Assembly (NCBI RefSeq): GCF_041929235.1
Contig: NZ_JBHFNP010000324.1
Span: 8,187 to 72,186 of the forward strand
Origin: Microseira sp041929235
GTDB lineage: Bacteria; Cyanobacteriota; Cyanobacteriia; Cyanobacteriales; Aerosakkonemataceae
Direction: 5' to 3'
DNA: 64,000 nt
Below, piece after piece: positions 42,809 through 51,252 of the stretch. The notes beneath the pieces were generated by a model. It was not told the DNA's origin. It searched no databases and was given only the letters and a program-made list of their open reading frames with translations. The position numbers and the translations under genes were made by a program. Position 1 is the first letter of the stretch. Each line of letters starts with the position of its first letter.

Positions 42809-44092
42809 TCAAGATGCATATTCGTAGCCATCAGCTCTGTGAATGATTTTCAAATATTTTGGATGCACGTCGAAACTCTTACCTCCTGTAGTTAATTTGA
42901 AACTTGGTTTAAATCGGATAGCAATCCGACCCGTATAGGTTCCTGCATACTTTCCAGTCAGAACATTGGCTTTGACCAAATCACCTGTCTGGAAATCCAT
43001 GAAAAACTTTTGAGCAGGGGCATGACGAATAGGAAAGCCGTAACGGTCAGTGCCGCAGCGCTGTCTTCTACCATGCCCTTTAGCTTTGACAATCAAAGGT
43101 TTAACCCCATTAAGGAGAAGTTTTTCAGGAGTTGATACTCCAACACAGACTGCATCAGTCCAGTGGTGCTTTTCAATCCCTCTGGTTTTACGGTTAAACT
43201 TCGTTCGACCTCCTGAACCTACCTCTACAGGTAAGCCCGTAGCTTGAAGCCTTCTATACAACTCCCAACGAGTTGCATTGACAGCCGCAGCATCCTTGAG
43301 GGGTGCTTTGGCTTGCGCTAAAACCCGCTTGAGAACTTCAGGTTTTTTCTTGAGGAATTCCTCAACAGATTTATTTCCCTTGGCTTGATTGCAGGAGTGA
43401 CAGCTAAGACAAAGATTGCTAACTCGATTAGAGCCACCTTTGCTTTTCGCAAGGATATGTTCAATCTCAAATAGAACATTTTCAACGCCACAGTAAGCGC
43501 ATTTTCTACCCCATTTTTGAAGTAAATACTCCTTGACCTCGAAGCCAAATAGTTCGCCCCGTTGATACTCTACACCGCTAATCTCTGGGTTCTCTATTTG
43601 CTGTAAGTCGAACCTAACCAACTCTTGAGAAATAGCAACGACTGGACAGAGTTTTCTGATTCGTCTTACCCAAGTTTCAATGTTGGCAATTCGACTTTCT
43701 AGAGAAGGTGGAAGCCAACCTTGTCTACGAGTTCTGTTCAAGAAACGAGGCTTGCGGTATCGAGTTTTACGGTTACGCCGACCTCTTCTTAAAGCCCTTC
43801 GAGACTCAAGAGCGTCTTTAATTTGTTGCCCTCTGTGAGAAACTTCCAGGGCGTTTGTGACACGACCTGTTTCTTCTTGGACAACAGCGAACCCAGTTGT
43901 TTTGCTGCCGGGGTCGATTTTAATTCGATGAGGATGGGTGACTGAATCCTCAGTACTTCTATCCTGCAAAACAATGGTGAATGGATAGCGTCTGTATATT
44001 TTAGCCCTCCCTTTGCGTAATAGTTCTCTCGCCCGTGCTGGATGGCATGGGTCAAGAGGATTGAGGTTTTTATCTAGTACGAAAACGCGCAT
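42809..44092 (-). CDS. iscB: IscB RNA-guided nuclease, intact
   Basis: A 427-residue IscB, the likely ancestor group of Cas9. The N-terminal PLMP-type domain is clear (VLDKNLNPLDPCHPARAREL). The RuvC-I Asp lies in KIDPGSKTTGFAV, then an arginine-rich bridge helix (RRALRRGRRNRKTR). The RuvC-II Glu is in AISQELVRFD. The HNH domain has CAYCG, EIEHILAKSKGG and CHSCNQAKGN, and the RuvC-III residues are in HHWTDAVCVG. The C-terminus continues to the usual target-adjacent-motif domain. All catalytic residues are present. Directly upstream is its HEARO/omega RNA region. Unlike the surrounding remnants it is undamaged, so it may be a recent arrival. Confidence 0.95.
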   Translation of the reverse strand: MRVFVLDKNLNPLDPCHPARARELLRKGRAKIYRRYPFTIVLQDRSTEDSVTHPHRIKIDPGSKTTGFAVVQEETGRVTNALEVSHRGQQIKDALESRRALRRGRRNRKTRYRKPRFLNRTRRQGWLPPSLESRIANIETWVRRIRKLCPVVAISQELVRFDLQQIENPEISGVEYQRGELFGFEVKEYLLQKWGRKCAYCGVENVLFEIEHILAKSKGGSNRVSNLCLSCHSCNQAKGNKSVEEFLKKKPEVLKRVLAQAKAPLKDAAAVNATRWELYRRLQATGLPVEVGSGGRTKFNRKTRGIEKHHWTDAVCVGVSTPEKLLLNGVKPLIVKAKGHGRRQRCGTDRYGFPIRHAPAQKFFMDFQTGDLVKANVLTGKYAGTYTGRIAIRFKPSFKLTTGGKSFDVHPKYLKIIHRADGYEYAS

Positions 44093-44353
44093 TACTGCTG
44101 CCTCTCATTACTGGTTAGGTTTGCAAGGACGGTGTTAAGACTCGGTACTTTCTGAGTAACACTGGCTTTCCCTTAATGACCTGTTTAATTACTCAGTTGT
44201 AGAGCAAGGAACTGGCACGCATTCCTTGGTACGAACTTTAACTCTTGGTCTTAACGGCTGCTAGACTGAGCAAAGTCGAAGTCTAGCCGTCTGGTCAACA
44301 GGCGCCATGAGAGCCCACACCATACCCGTTAGGGTTGGTGTGCGGTAGTTGAC
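44093..44353 (-). ncRNA. HEARO/omega RNA of the IscB element
   Basis: The 260 bases directly 5' of iscB are rich in stems on the minus strand: ACACCAACCCTAACGGGTATGGTGT, GACGGCTAGACTTCG ... CAGTCTAGCAGCCGT, CAAGGAATGCGTGCCAGTTCCTTG and a GTTACTCAGAAAGTACCGAGTCTTAAC segment (given in parts). IscB proteins use such an upstream RNA, originally described as HEARO, whose 5' side carries the guide. The boundary at 44353 is where similarity to a decayed iscB begins. Confidence 0.75.
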
Positions 44354-44359
44354 TTGCCT

Positions 44360-44668
44360 TTTTGGTATTCAATCCCTGAACTTTCGGGCTTTTCTAATTC
44401 CTTTACATCAAATCTAACCAATTCTTTAATAATTCAATTAACTCTACTTCATTTGAGCAACTTTCTCACCCATGTCTCAACAATATGCTGTCACGAGCGA
44501 CTATGCCATCCTTCAGGTTTTCTCCTATTTAAAAACCTCGCTTTTCTCTAGCGATCGTGACAATTTATCCTTGAGTTTCGGAGCTTACGCCGATCGTCAA
44601 GGCTGGCTTTGATTGCTTGTCTTCGATGAGTTAATTCTGCTCCAAATACTACTGTTGATAAAGTTAGT
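44360..44668 (-). pseudogene. iscB: decayed fragment of a second iscB
   Basis: Minus-strand translation in broken frames gives LSTVVFGAELTHRRQAIKAS, DDRRKLRNSRINCHDR, then after a stop RKARFLNRRKPEGW, and later KELVRFDVKELEKPESSGIE. These match, in order, the LEVSHRGQQIKDALESRR, bridge helix and QELVRFDLQQIENPEISGVE segments of the intact IscB at 42809. The start, HNH domain and C-terminus are absent. It directly abuts the omega RNA of the intact iscB. Confidence 0.85.
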
Positions 44669-44826
44669 GGTGACGATAGATGATATGCTTTTCAACTAGC
44701 TGCATTACCAACACCAAAAACTTGTTTAATAATTTACCACTTTCGGTTACTAATGTCTATAGTTTGAGTGAAATTTTATTATTCTTTGCATTCGGCGAAT
44801 TTAACAATTAGATACATATTGTTTAA

Positions 44827-45262
44827 CTATCCCAGATTGGCCAACTCCGGCTTGACCGGCACCATCAGATAGCTGGAGAGGGAAAACTCGAACAGGTCAA
44901 AGCTGTTTTCCTTAATTTGGCGCAGTTGTAGGTAGGCGATTTCCCTTCAGGGGGCGACAAGCGCCCCCAAATATAGATAAGGCAATGGTTTTAGCTTCCT
45001 TGTCCTCAATAAAATTTGGTCGGGTGAGCAGACCAGAATTAGTAGCAACAACCGTAGAAATAGCTTTGAGATGCTCGCCCGACCAAGCTCTTGTCAATAA
45101 GACTGTCAATAAGCTCAAATGTCTTTCAGGGTTAAGAGAGCCAAAACCTTGATAAATAAGGGGTTCAGCACGGTTGTCGCCCCCTGAACGATTTCCCACT
45201 CAAACTCGATGTCCTCCGCCTGGATGCTACCGTCTAGCAGGGTCTGTAGGCGTGGGTTGTTC
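44827..45262 (-). pseudogene. C-terminal fragment of an unrecognised gene, split by a small element
   Basis: Removing the 243-bp element at 44946-45188 and one 9-bp target copy joins two pieces into one open frame: KNNPRLQTLLDGSIQAEDIE, then FEWEIAYLQLRQIKENSF, then DLFEFSLSSYLMVPVKPELA, ending in a stop at 44827. I do not recognise the family. The 5' part is lost where a tnpB-element right end begins near 45262. Confidence 0.65.
44946..45188. mobile_element. 243-bp MITE-like element with 9-bp target duplication
   Basis: The ends are inverted repeats starting TTCAGGGGGCGACAA, with weaker similarity continuing inward for about 45 bp. CGATTTCCC occurs immediately on both sides (44937-44945 and 45189-45197), a clean 9-bp target-site duplication. 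A 95-residue frame inside shows no transposase similarity that I can see, so it is probably a nonautonomous element. Confidence 0.88.
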
Positions 45263-45310
45263 TTGATACTCCCCGCTCTAAAGAGACGGGTATTCTTGCA
45301 TCTAGAGATA
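45262..45310 (-). mobile_element. right-end remnant of an IS200/IS605-type element
   Basis: On the minus strand the sequence ACCCGTCTCTTTAGAGCGGGGA forms a hairpin and is followed by GTATCAA, the same layout as the right end at 27490-27519. The sequence upstream (45310-45400) keeps no clear tnpB motif. It marks the point where the unknown gene fragment is truncated. Confidence 0.6.
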
Positions 45311-45492
45311 ATTCACATCCCCCTTCATAGGCAACTTTTTCAACGCCGCAATCCTTGTCGCCGAGGCATCACAGCAGTCCATATTATCTAGGTAAAAATT
45401 ATATATGATGAAATCATATCATGTCCGGTAGCATTGGCAGCATACGGATAGCTAATTGCTAATTGTCAATTGCCTCCAGAGCTGCTCAGTAA

Positions 45493-45812
45493 TTAACCCA
45501 AGTTGCTAGTTACATCCTTTGACAAAGAAACCCGGTTTCTCTAAAAAATCGTGGGTTTGACTCTGAGAAATCTCGGAAGAAACCGGGTTTCTGAATGGGT
45601 AATGGGTAATTGCCAGGATGCAAGCACCAATGAATCCAATTACCAATTACCGAGCGTCAGAAACAAAGGTGATGCGTCGTTCGCGAACGCGAGTGCGTGC
45701 GCGAGTGCGCGGACTCGTGCGGTCTGCATATTTCTCAGAGTCAAACCCACGATTTTTCAGCTCACCAAAGTTTCTTTGCCGCCAAAGCTTATAACTAGCA
45801 ACTTGAGTTAAT
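45493..45812. repeat. large inverted composite repeat
   Basis: The outer arms are TTAACCCAAGTTGCTAGTTA and its near complement at 45793-45812. An inner perfect 28-bp inverted repeat lies at 45544-45571 and 45730-45757. Inside are two GAAACCSGGTTTC palindromes, a heptamer array and a GCGAACGCGAGTGCGTGCGC segment that also occurs inside the dead tnpB at 42390. Related unit order is seen at 13595-13930. The rest of 45400-46139 holds further repeat fragments (near 45840-45915) and heptamers before the next gene. Confidence 0.85.
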
Positions 45813-46139
45813 TAGATTACTTAAGCAAACACCAAAGTTTCTCTGAAAAATCCTTGGGAGAGGAAACCACATATATAGGTAGCAACAAAGGTGATGGCAA
45901 TGTCGTGCCTAAGTCCTGAATTATTGACTGTTTATTTTTTATTTAGCCATTAGCACGGGCGAAGCATTTGCGTAACAATTTTTATTTTTATAGAAAATAA
46001 TATGGCAAATCCGGCGCGATTACAGACTATTAAAAGTTACAAAACGGTTGCCTAAGAACATGATATCATGAGTTTAAAGCAACTTAAATAAAGATTAGCA
46101 ATTACCAATTACCAATTACCCATTACCCAATCAAGCAAA

Positions 46140-46436
46140 ATGTTAGAAACGCTGATTGTTTTTACCATTGGCTTAATCCCACCAGTGTTGTCCGTGTGGT
46201 TCATGCGTCAAGCAGAAACGCGGGCGCGAGAACAGCTAAGATTGGCGATGGAACGAGCAAGCATGATGCCATTGCGAATGCCTCATCAGCCGCCAGAGGT
46301 ACAATACGTCGAAGGCGTAGGTGAGCTAATCGGCGATATTACCTGTCAATTTAATGCCCGTTCCGCCTACCTGCGTTGCGCGGTTAACCCCGATGGGCCA
46401 TGCCAAGGTTGTCGCTATTATCAGCCACGGGAATAG
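46140..46436 (+). CDS. small membrane-anchored cyanobacterial protein, DUF6464-like
   Basis: A 98-residue protein with an N-terminal hydrophobic span (TLIVFTIGLIPPVLSVWF), a helical linker and a compact C-terminal part with four cysteines (DITCQFNARSAYLRCAVNP, then CQGC). The C-terminal pattern resembles the DUF6464 family of cyanobacterial proteins, from memory. Function unknown; the cysteine arrangement would allow metal binding. The ATG directly follows a heptamer array (TTACCAATTACCC), so no ribosome binding site is visible. Confidence 0.75.
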   Translation: MLETLIVFTIGLIPPVLSVWFMRQAETRAREQLRLAMERASMMPLRMPHQPPEVQYVEGVGELIGDITCQFNARSAYLRCAVNPDGPCQGCRYYQPRE

Positions 46437-46458
46437 GATCTAAAGGGGCAACTTGCGT

Positions 46459-47892
46459 CTAAAGTTTGTCCGTAACGCTGATAGCTGATTTCTGCTTCTG
46501 TTGGCGCTGCAAAACTGAACCTGCGCCTAGAGTGCCGAGGGCTAGGAGGCTGAGGGTGGAACTGGGTTCGGGAACAGGCTGAATCTGCCGGACACGGATT
46601 CCATGTCCATCTGCTCGTTCAATACCTCGATCTATGTTGCTAATAGGGATGACTCCTTTTATCTGTCCTGTTTTACCCCCTTGTAGGACATCAATCACCA
46701 TCAGTCCAGGAGTAGTCCCAGCAGCAACATGGGCAGATCCGCTGAGGGGATTAGGCCCTCTGAGAGAGATATAGACTTGATTACCATCAGGAGAAATATC
46801 GATCAAATCGGGAGTCTCGCCTATGAGATCGATAGTATTGACTCGATTATTTGAAGTAATATCAAACACCTCGATCAGATTCAAGCCCCGATCCGCTACC
46901 CACAGGTATTCCCCAACAGCAATCATGCCATGAGAATCCCGCATTGGTGTCGTGTCGTCTGAGAAAATCGTGGTAATTCCTGGCTGATTGGGGAGATTGG
47001 ATGGACTGTAGCCACTCAGGGGAAACTGATAGACATCAAACTCAGAGGGGTTTTCTGATTGGCTTCCCGCCCCAGAGTTGATATACATGCTCCCTCCTGT
47101 CTCTATACCACCACAGCCATTACCATGAACGGTCGTTCGATCGTACTCTGCCAGAATTTTCATGGGGTTAGATTTAGGATCGACGACAAATAACCCGCCA
47201 CCCCGCAAGGTAATAAATCCTAAATTACTTGATGAATTAAGCATTGGACAAATCGGTGCATTATCAGGACGAACTTCCGTCTGTTCGCAAGCATTTCCGT
47301 TTGGGGTGGTGCAGGTCGCTAAGTTGAGAGTTGCCGCTGGATTGAGGGTAAAAAGATTGTTTTGATAGTTAGTATCAATTCGCTCCAAAAGTTTGCCATT
47401 TTGATTGGCTACTAAGATATAGCTATCATCTAAAGCGGGAAAAGCTGCATGGGCTTGACGGACACCTCCTACCCCCTGCGCTGTTCTGAGACAAGCAACT
47501 GGGTCGTAGGTTGCTGTGTCAAAAATTGCCACATGACCACTCGCCACAAAAGAAAGAACAGCGTGGGTGTAGGTTGAATTAAACAAGAGCATGTGGGGAC
47601 GGACTGGATTGGTTCCTGTGGTTGTCGAACACAGACCAGTCTGTCCGCCTAATCCGCTTAAATCAATCGTTTTTTGGGGCGTAACTCCTGAAAGAGGGGA
47701 ACTGCCTAGAGTTAGAGCGCTGCCATCGTAAATAGCTATGTTCCCGCCATAATTAAGTCCTGGTGAGTTCGACTGATCGACTAGCCAGACTTCAAAAGGA
47801 GAGGCAGCGATCGCTGGCATTCCACATCCTACACCGAGCAGGATTGAGACGATAGATAGAGAGTATGGACCCAGTGCCTTTAATTTCATCAT
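46459..47892 (-). CDS. secreted PEP-CTERM protein, beta-propeller-like
   Basis: A 477-residue exported protein. A signal peptide covers about residues 1-29 (LSIVSILLGVGCGMPAIAA). The C-terminus has the PEP-CTERM signal: PVPEPSS, a hydrophobic span (LSLLALGTLGAGSVL) and a basic tail. The central region has repeated propeller-like strands such as LWVADRGLNLIEVFDI and LIDISPDGNQVYISLRG. It is a second member of the same broad class as the protein at 22543. It should be anchored and released at the surface by exosortase. Converges with the DUF6464-like gene. Confidence 0.82.
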   Translation of the reverse strand: MMKLKALGPYSLSIVSILLGVGCGMPAIAASPFEVWLVDQSNSPGLNYGGNIAIYDGSALTLGSSPLSGVTPQKTIDLSGLGGQTGLCSTTTGTNPVRPHMLLFNSTYTHAVLSFVASGHVAIFDTATYDPVACLRTAQGVGGVRQAHAAFPALDDSYILVANQNGKLLERIDTNYQNNLFTLNPAATLNLATCTTPNGNACEQTEVRPDNAPICPMLNSSSNLGFITLRGGGLFVVDPKSNPMKILAEYDRTTVHGNGCGGIETGGSMYINSGAGSQSENPSEFDVYQFPLSGYSPSNLPNQPGITTIFSDDTTPMRDSHGMIAVGEYLWVADRGLNLIEVFDITSNNRVNTIDLIGETPDLIDISPDGNQVYISLRGPNPLSGSAHVAAGTTPGLMVIDVLQGGKTGQIKGVIPISNIDRGIERADGHGIRVRQIQPVPEPSSTLSLLALGTLGAGSVLQRQQKQKSAISVTDKL

Positions 47893-48346
47893 ATTTCAGA
47901 ATTTGCCATCAGGACTTTCAATGTATTTATTTAATCAAAATATTATCTAACCCTGTCACCAATGACAAGTATTTCTGTGTAATCTTCATCAAAAATAAAA
48001 CTTACGGGCCACGAGGTCATCACCTTTGTTTCTTCGTAGAAACCCGGTTTCTTTGCGTAAGTCCTGAAAAAAATTCAAACAGCGCGAAACATTTATTTAT
48101 AGGCTGTATGATCCTGGTTTCCTCTTCCTAAAAACCATTCCTTAACGCTATATTCAAAATCAATCAAATTAAATCTACCTAAACATATAAATTTAATAGC
48201 AATCTTATCTATCTAAATATATAAATAATTATAAGTTTAGAGATAAAAAATCTAGTTTAGATTGCTAGATTGTGCCGTCGCTAGGGTAGGAGAGCCTACA
48301 GGATACAGCAGATTGCTTTTCGAGTCAGGACAGCCAAAAGGCTTCG
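47893..48346. other. AT-rich spacer with repeat fragments
   Basis: This stretch between the PEP-CTERM gene start and the ftsH end holds a copy of the TCACCTTTGTTTC / GAAACCCGGTTTC / GCGTAAGTCCTG repeat (48013-48070) and AT-rich sequence. Several short A/T tracts could be promoter elements for the PEP-CTERM gene. No gene seen. Confidence 0.5.
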
Positions 48347-48384
48347 TTTGTGTAGCGGCAGTCTTAAGGCTGCCGCTACACAAA
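48347..48384. repeat. perfect 15-bp stem-loop repeat
   Basis: TTTGTGTAGCGGCAG, an 8-base loop and CTGCCGCTACACAAA form a strong hairpin with outer imperfect pairing (GCAGATTGC against GCAATCCGC). It is probably a dispersed palindromic element; it lies beyond the ftsH terminator. Confidence 0.75.
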
Positions 48385-48453
48385 CTTTCGCTGTAACTCA
48401 TCCGCCTGCAATCCGCTATAAATCCAAAGAACAGGTCGGCAATCAGAAGACAC

Positions 48454-48482
48454 AAAAAAAAGGGATGATATTTATCATCCCT
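48454..48482 (-). terminator. intrinsic terminator of ftsH
   Basis: Read on the minus strand, AGGGATGATA, an AA loop and TATCATCCCT form a perfect 10-bp stem followed directly by eight T residues. It lies 65 bases after the ftsH stop. Confidence 0.92.
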
Positions 48483-48547
48483 ATCTATTAGCTGATATTA
48501 GATTTCAGAATCTATTCAATCCAAAATCCAAAATCTAAAATCTAAAA

Positions 48548-50434
48548 TTACAGTTGAGGAACGTACTGTTCTTTCTCCGGAACGACGGTATACTCAGCCA
48601 CAATTTGCCGGAATTCTTCACCGTCAATGGTTTCTTTTTCCACCAACAGATCTACCAAGCGATCGATGACGGTGCGATTATCCCGGATAATTTGCTTGGC
48701 TTGTTTGTAGCAGTCGTCTGTAATCGTTTTCACTTGGGCATCAATGCGGGCGGCAATTTCTTCCGAGTACTCGGCGCGGGTCATAAAGTCGCGACCCAAA
48801 AATACTTCGCCAGTTTGACTTTCTAAAGACAATGGACCCAAATCGGACATGCCGAAGCGGGTGACCATTTGTCGCGCCAAACCGGATACTTGTTGCAAAT
48901 CGCCACCAGCACCAGTGGTTACTTCCGCATCGCCGAAGATAATTTCTTCCGCAGCGCGACCGCCCAAAGCGCCGGTAATGCGCGCTAGCAACTGGGCGCG
49001 AGAAATTAATCCTTGGTCTTCATTCGGTGTAAACCAAGTCAATCCCCGCGCTTGTCCCCGTGGAATTAACGTTACCTTCTGGACTGGGTCGTGGTGTTTC
49101 AGCAGCGTGCCGACGATCGCATGTCCGATTTCATGATAAGCAATTAGCCGCTTGCTCTTGCTATCCACGAGGGGCGTACCTTCCATCCCGGCAACGACGC
49201 GGTCAACAGCATCGTTAATTTCCGCCATCGTAATCGCATCTTTGCGGCGACGGGCGGTTAAAATAGCAGCTTCGTTGAGCAAGTTCGCCAAATCTGCGCC
49301 TGTAAAGCCAGGGGTGCGACGGGCGATACCTTCTAACGATACTTCCGGTGCTAGTTTTTTGTTCCGCGCGTGAACGTTGAGAACTTCCAGACGTCCCTTA
49401 ATATCGGGAGCATCGACTAAAATTTGACGGTCGAAGCGTCCGGGACGCAACAAGGCAGCATCTAATACATCGGGGCGGTTGGTAGCGGCGATGATAATAA
49501 TGCCGGTATTGCCTTCAAACCCGTCCATTTCTGTTAATAACTGGTTGAGGGTTTGCTCGCGTTCGTCGTTACCGCCGCCTATTCCTGCACCGCGCTGACG
49601 ACCTACGGCGTCAATTTCATCGATGAATACCAAGCAGGGGGCGTTTTCTTTGGCTTTTTTGAATAAGTCGCGCACGCGGGAAGCACCGACACCGACGAAC
49701 ATTTCGACAAATTCGCTACCCGAAATACTGAAGAAAGGAACTCCTGCTTCTCCAGCGATCGCTTTAGCGAGTAAAGTTTTACCAGTTCCCGGAGGACCAA
49801 TTAACAACACGCCTTTGGGAATGCGCGCACCCACAGCGCTGAATTTCTCCGGTTGTTTGAGGAAAGTGACGATTTCTTGCAATTCTTCTTTGGCTTCTTC
49901 AATCCCCGCCACATCGTCAAATTTAACGCCGGTTTTGGCTTCCATTTGAAAGCGGGCGCGAGATTTGCCAAAACTCATCGCTTGTCCGGGACCGCCGGGA
50001 ATGTTGTTAGAACGACGGAACAGGAAAAACAACCCAGCAATTAGCAAAATTGGAAATACCAGATTGCCCAATAATCCCCAAATAGCCCCGTCATTGCGGA
50101 TTGGGTGGACATCAAAACTAATTTTGTTATCGCGCAGTTTAGCAATTAGTTCGGGGGCGGCGGCGGGTAAGTCCACGCGCAACCTTTGGGGTTGGTTGTC
50201 TAGTTCCGGGTCTATCGCCTCGACAATTGCTGTCCTACCGCTATCGTACAGATCGACACCGATGACTCTACCCGCATCCAGGTATTCTAAAAAGCGCCCG
50301 TAGGTCATGCGAGTGCTAGCAGCGTTCTTGCCCATATCTGCGGGCGCGGGGGCAAATGCACCTTGCCAGAGGAAAAATCCAATCACCAAGGCAGGCAACG
50401 TCCACAGCAGGACAACTTTCCAGGACAATTTCAT
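48548..50434 (-). CDS. ftsH: ATP-dependent zinc metalloprotease FtsH
   Basis: A 628-residue membrane protease of the AAA family. Two N-terminal spans (VVLLWTLPALVIGFFLW and LVFPILLIAGLFFLF) flank a lumenal or periplasmic loop. The AAA module has Walker A GPPGTGKT, Walker B CLVFIDEIDAVG and the SRH region RPGRFDRQ. The zinc site is HEIGH. The N-terminus and the VPEKEQYVPQL end closely resemble cyanobacterial FtsH2 (Slr0228 type), which degrades damaged D1 in photosystem II repair. I chose the ATG at 50432-50434 (MKLSWKVVLLW) behind AGAGG; the frame extends 21 residues further upstream without homology. Confidence 0.96.
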   Translation of the reverse strand: MKLSWKVVLLWTLPALVIGFFLWQGAFAPAPADMGKNAASTRMTYGRFLEYLDAGRVIGVDLYDSGRTAIVEAIDPELDNQPQRLRVDLPAAAPELIAKLRDNKISFDVHPIRNDGAIWGLLGNLVFPILLIAGLFFLFRRSNNIPGGPGQAMSFGKSRARFQMEAKTGVKFDDVAGIEEAKEELQEIVTFLKQPEKFSAVGARIPKGVLLIGPPGTGKTLLAKAIAGEAGVPFFSISGSEFVEMFVGVGASRVRDLFKKAKENAPCLVFIDEIDAVGRQRGAGIGGGNDEREQTLNQLLTEMDGFEGNTGIIIIAATNRPDVLDAALLRPGRFDRQILVDAPDIKGRLEVLNVHARNKKLAPEVSLEGIARRTPGFTGADLANLLNEAAILTARRRKDAITMAEINDAVDRVVAGMEGTPLVDSKSKRLIAYHEIGHAIVGTLLKHHDPVQKVTLIPRGQARGLTWFTPNEDQGLISRAQLLARITGALGGRAAEEIIFGDAEVTTGAGGDLQQVSGLARQMVTRFGMSDLGPLSLESQTGEVFLGRDFMTRAEYSEEIAARIDAQVKTITDDCYKQAKQIIRDNRTVIDRLVDLLVEKETIDGEEFRQIVAEYTVVPEKEQYVPQL

Positions 50435-50589
50435 ATGGTTGCCTCTAAATTCAGATCCAACTAATTTTTTGATGGTTAATGTAACGCTTCGCGCCAACCA
50501 AGCGGCAAAGCAATCGGTACACCATGAAAATTAGAACCGATAACAAATCTTAACTAAATTTAACTTAATTCGCAGACATAAGGCAACTG

Positions 50590-50750
50590 AGGGGGGAAGG
50601 GGGGAAGGGGGAAAGGGAAAGTCCAGGAAAGTGCCCTGACCTAGAAATCATCATTCCGTCAGGGCGAAATGCGAAAGCGTTGGTTCATCCTTCCCCCAAA
50701 TCCCCCAAATCCCGCTTTCCCCCTTTCCCCCCTTCCCCCGTCTGTCCCTA
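50590..50750. repeat. GC-rich long inverted repeat between ftsH and aroH
   Basis: GGGGGAAGGGGGGAAGGGGG on the left pairs with CCCCCTTTCCCCCCTTCCCCC on the right (given in parts), enclosing an inner CCCTGAC ... GTCAGGG stem. The aroH stop is one base away, so this may end aroH transcription, but it looks like a dispersed repeat. Confidence 0.7.
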
Positions 50751-51179
50751 TCAGTTACCAGCGACAGGTGCAACGGTATGACTGCGATCGCTCAATATAC
50801 TCCAGTCGGGTCTGAGGTTTTTGGCTTGGCGCAGGTAGGGATGGTAGATTACCGCGTTAGGTTTGGGGACGTTAACGTGGATCAGACAGCGAATGCAGCG
50901 CTCTAAACCGCCCTCGACGTGCATCTGTTGGACATCTAACAGTGCCACGTTATCCCAGTGGGGACGTTCGCGGGCGATCGCTGCTGGATAAATTGCATCC
51001 AGATCGCGGGTGGCAGAAAAAATTGCACTGATGATATCGTTGGGGTCTAAATGATTCCCCTGTTCTAATTGCTCTAGCAGTTCCATCACTGCTTCTCGAA
51101 TTGCCTCAACCGAATTTTCTGATACAGTTGTTGCCCCGCGAATTGCGCGAACTTGCCACTCCACGCTAAAATCCTCCAT
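50751..51179 (-). CDS. aroH: chorismate mutase, AroH type
   Basis: A 142-residue enzyme that rearranges chorismate to prephenate on the way to Phe and Tyr. It matches the trimeric AroH fold: VRAIRGATTVSEN with catalytic Arg at the N-terminus, IISAIFSATRDLDAIYPA (Arg/Glu region), DVQQMHVEGGLERCIRCLIH and YLRQAKNLRPD. It lies 73 bases downstream of sppA on the same strand, separated by heptamer repeats. The last seven residues vary in this family. Confidence 0.93.
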   Translation of the reverse strand: MEDFSVEWQVRAIRGATTVSENSVEAIREAVMELLEQLEQGNHLDPNDIISAIFSATRDLDAIYPAAIARERPHWDNVALLDVQQMHVEGGLERCIRCLIHVNVPKPNAVIYHPYLRQAKNLRPDWSILSDRSHTVAPVAGN

Positions 51180-51252
51180 GTTTTGTTATTGGTAATTGCT
51201 AATTGGTAATTGGTAATTGGCTGTTTGGACAGGACAAATGACTCGTGACCGT

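Noticed and set aside
42592..42831. A 79-residue minus-strand frame with a CGDCGG motif
   Set aside because: It bridges the iscB end and the dead tnpB through repeat sequence (TAACCGAGGCGGAATACCC type). The CxxC looks suggestive but nothing else supports a protein.
44093..44353. Candidate tRNA or other structured RNA before iscB
   Set aside because: No acceptor-stem or T-loop pattern fits a tRNA; position and stems fit the IscB omega/HEARO RNA instead.
44912..45199. A 95-residue minus-strand open frame
   Set aside because: It lies almost wholly within a nonautonomous element flanked by a 9-bp duplication and includes both inverted ends; no domain is seen.
45551..45811. An 86-residue plus-strand open frame
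   Set aside because: It is made entirely of dispersed palindromes, heptamer arrays and GC-rich repeats.
47865..48131. An 88-residue plus-strand frame upstream of the PEP-CTERM gene
   Set aside because: It overlaps the start of the PEP-CTERM gene and runs through AT-rich and repeat sequence without a ribosome binding site.
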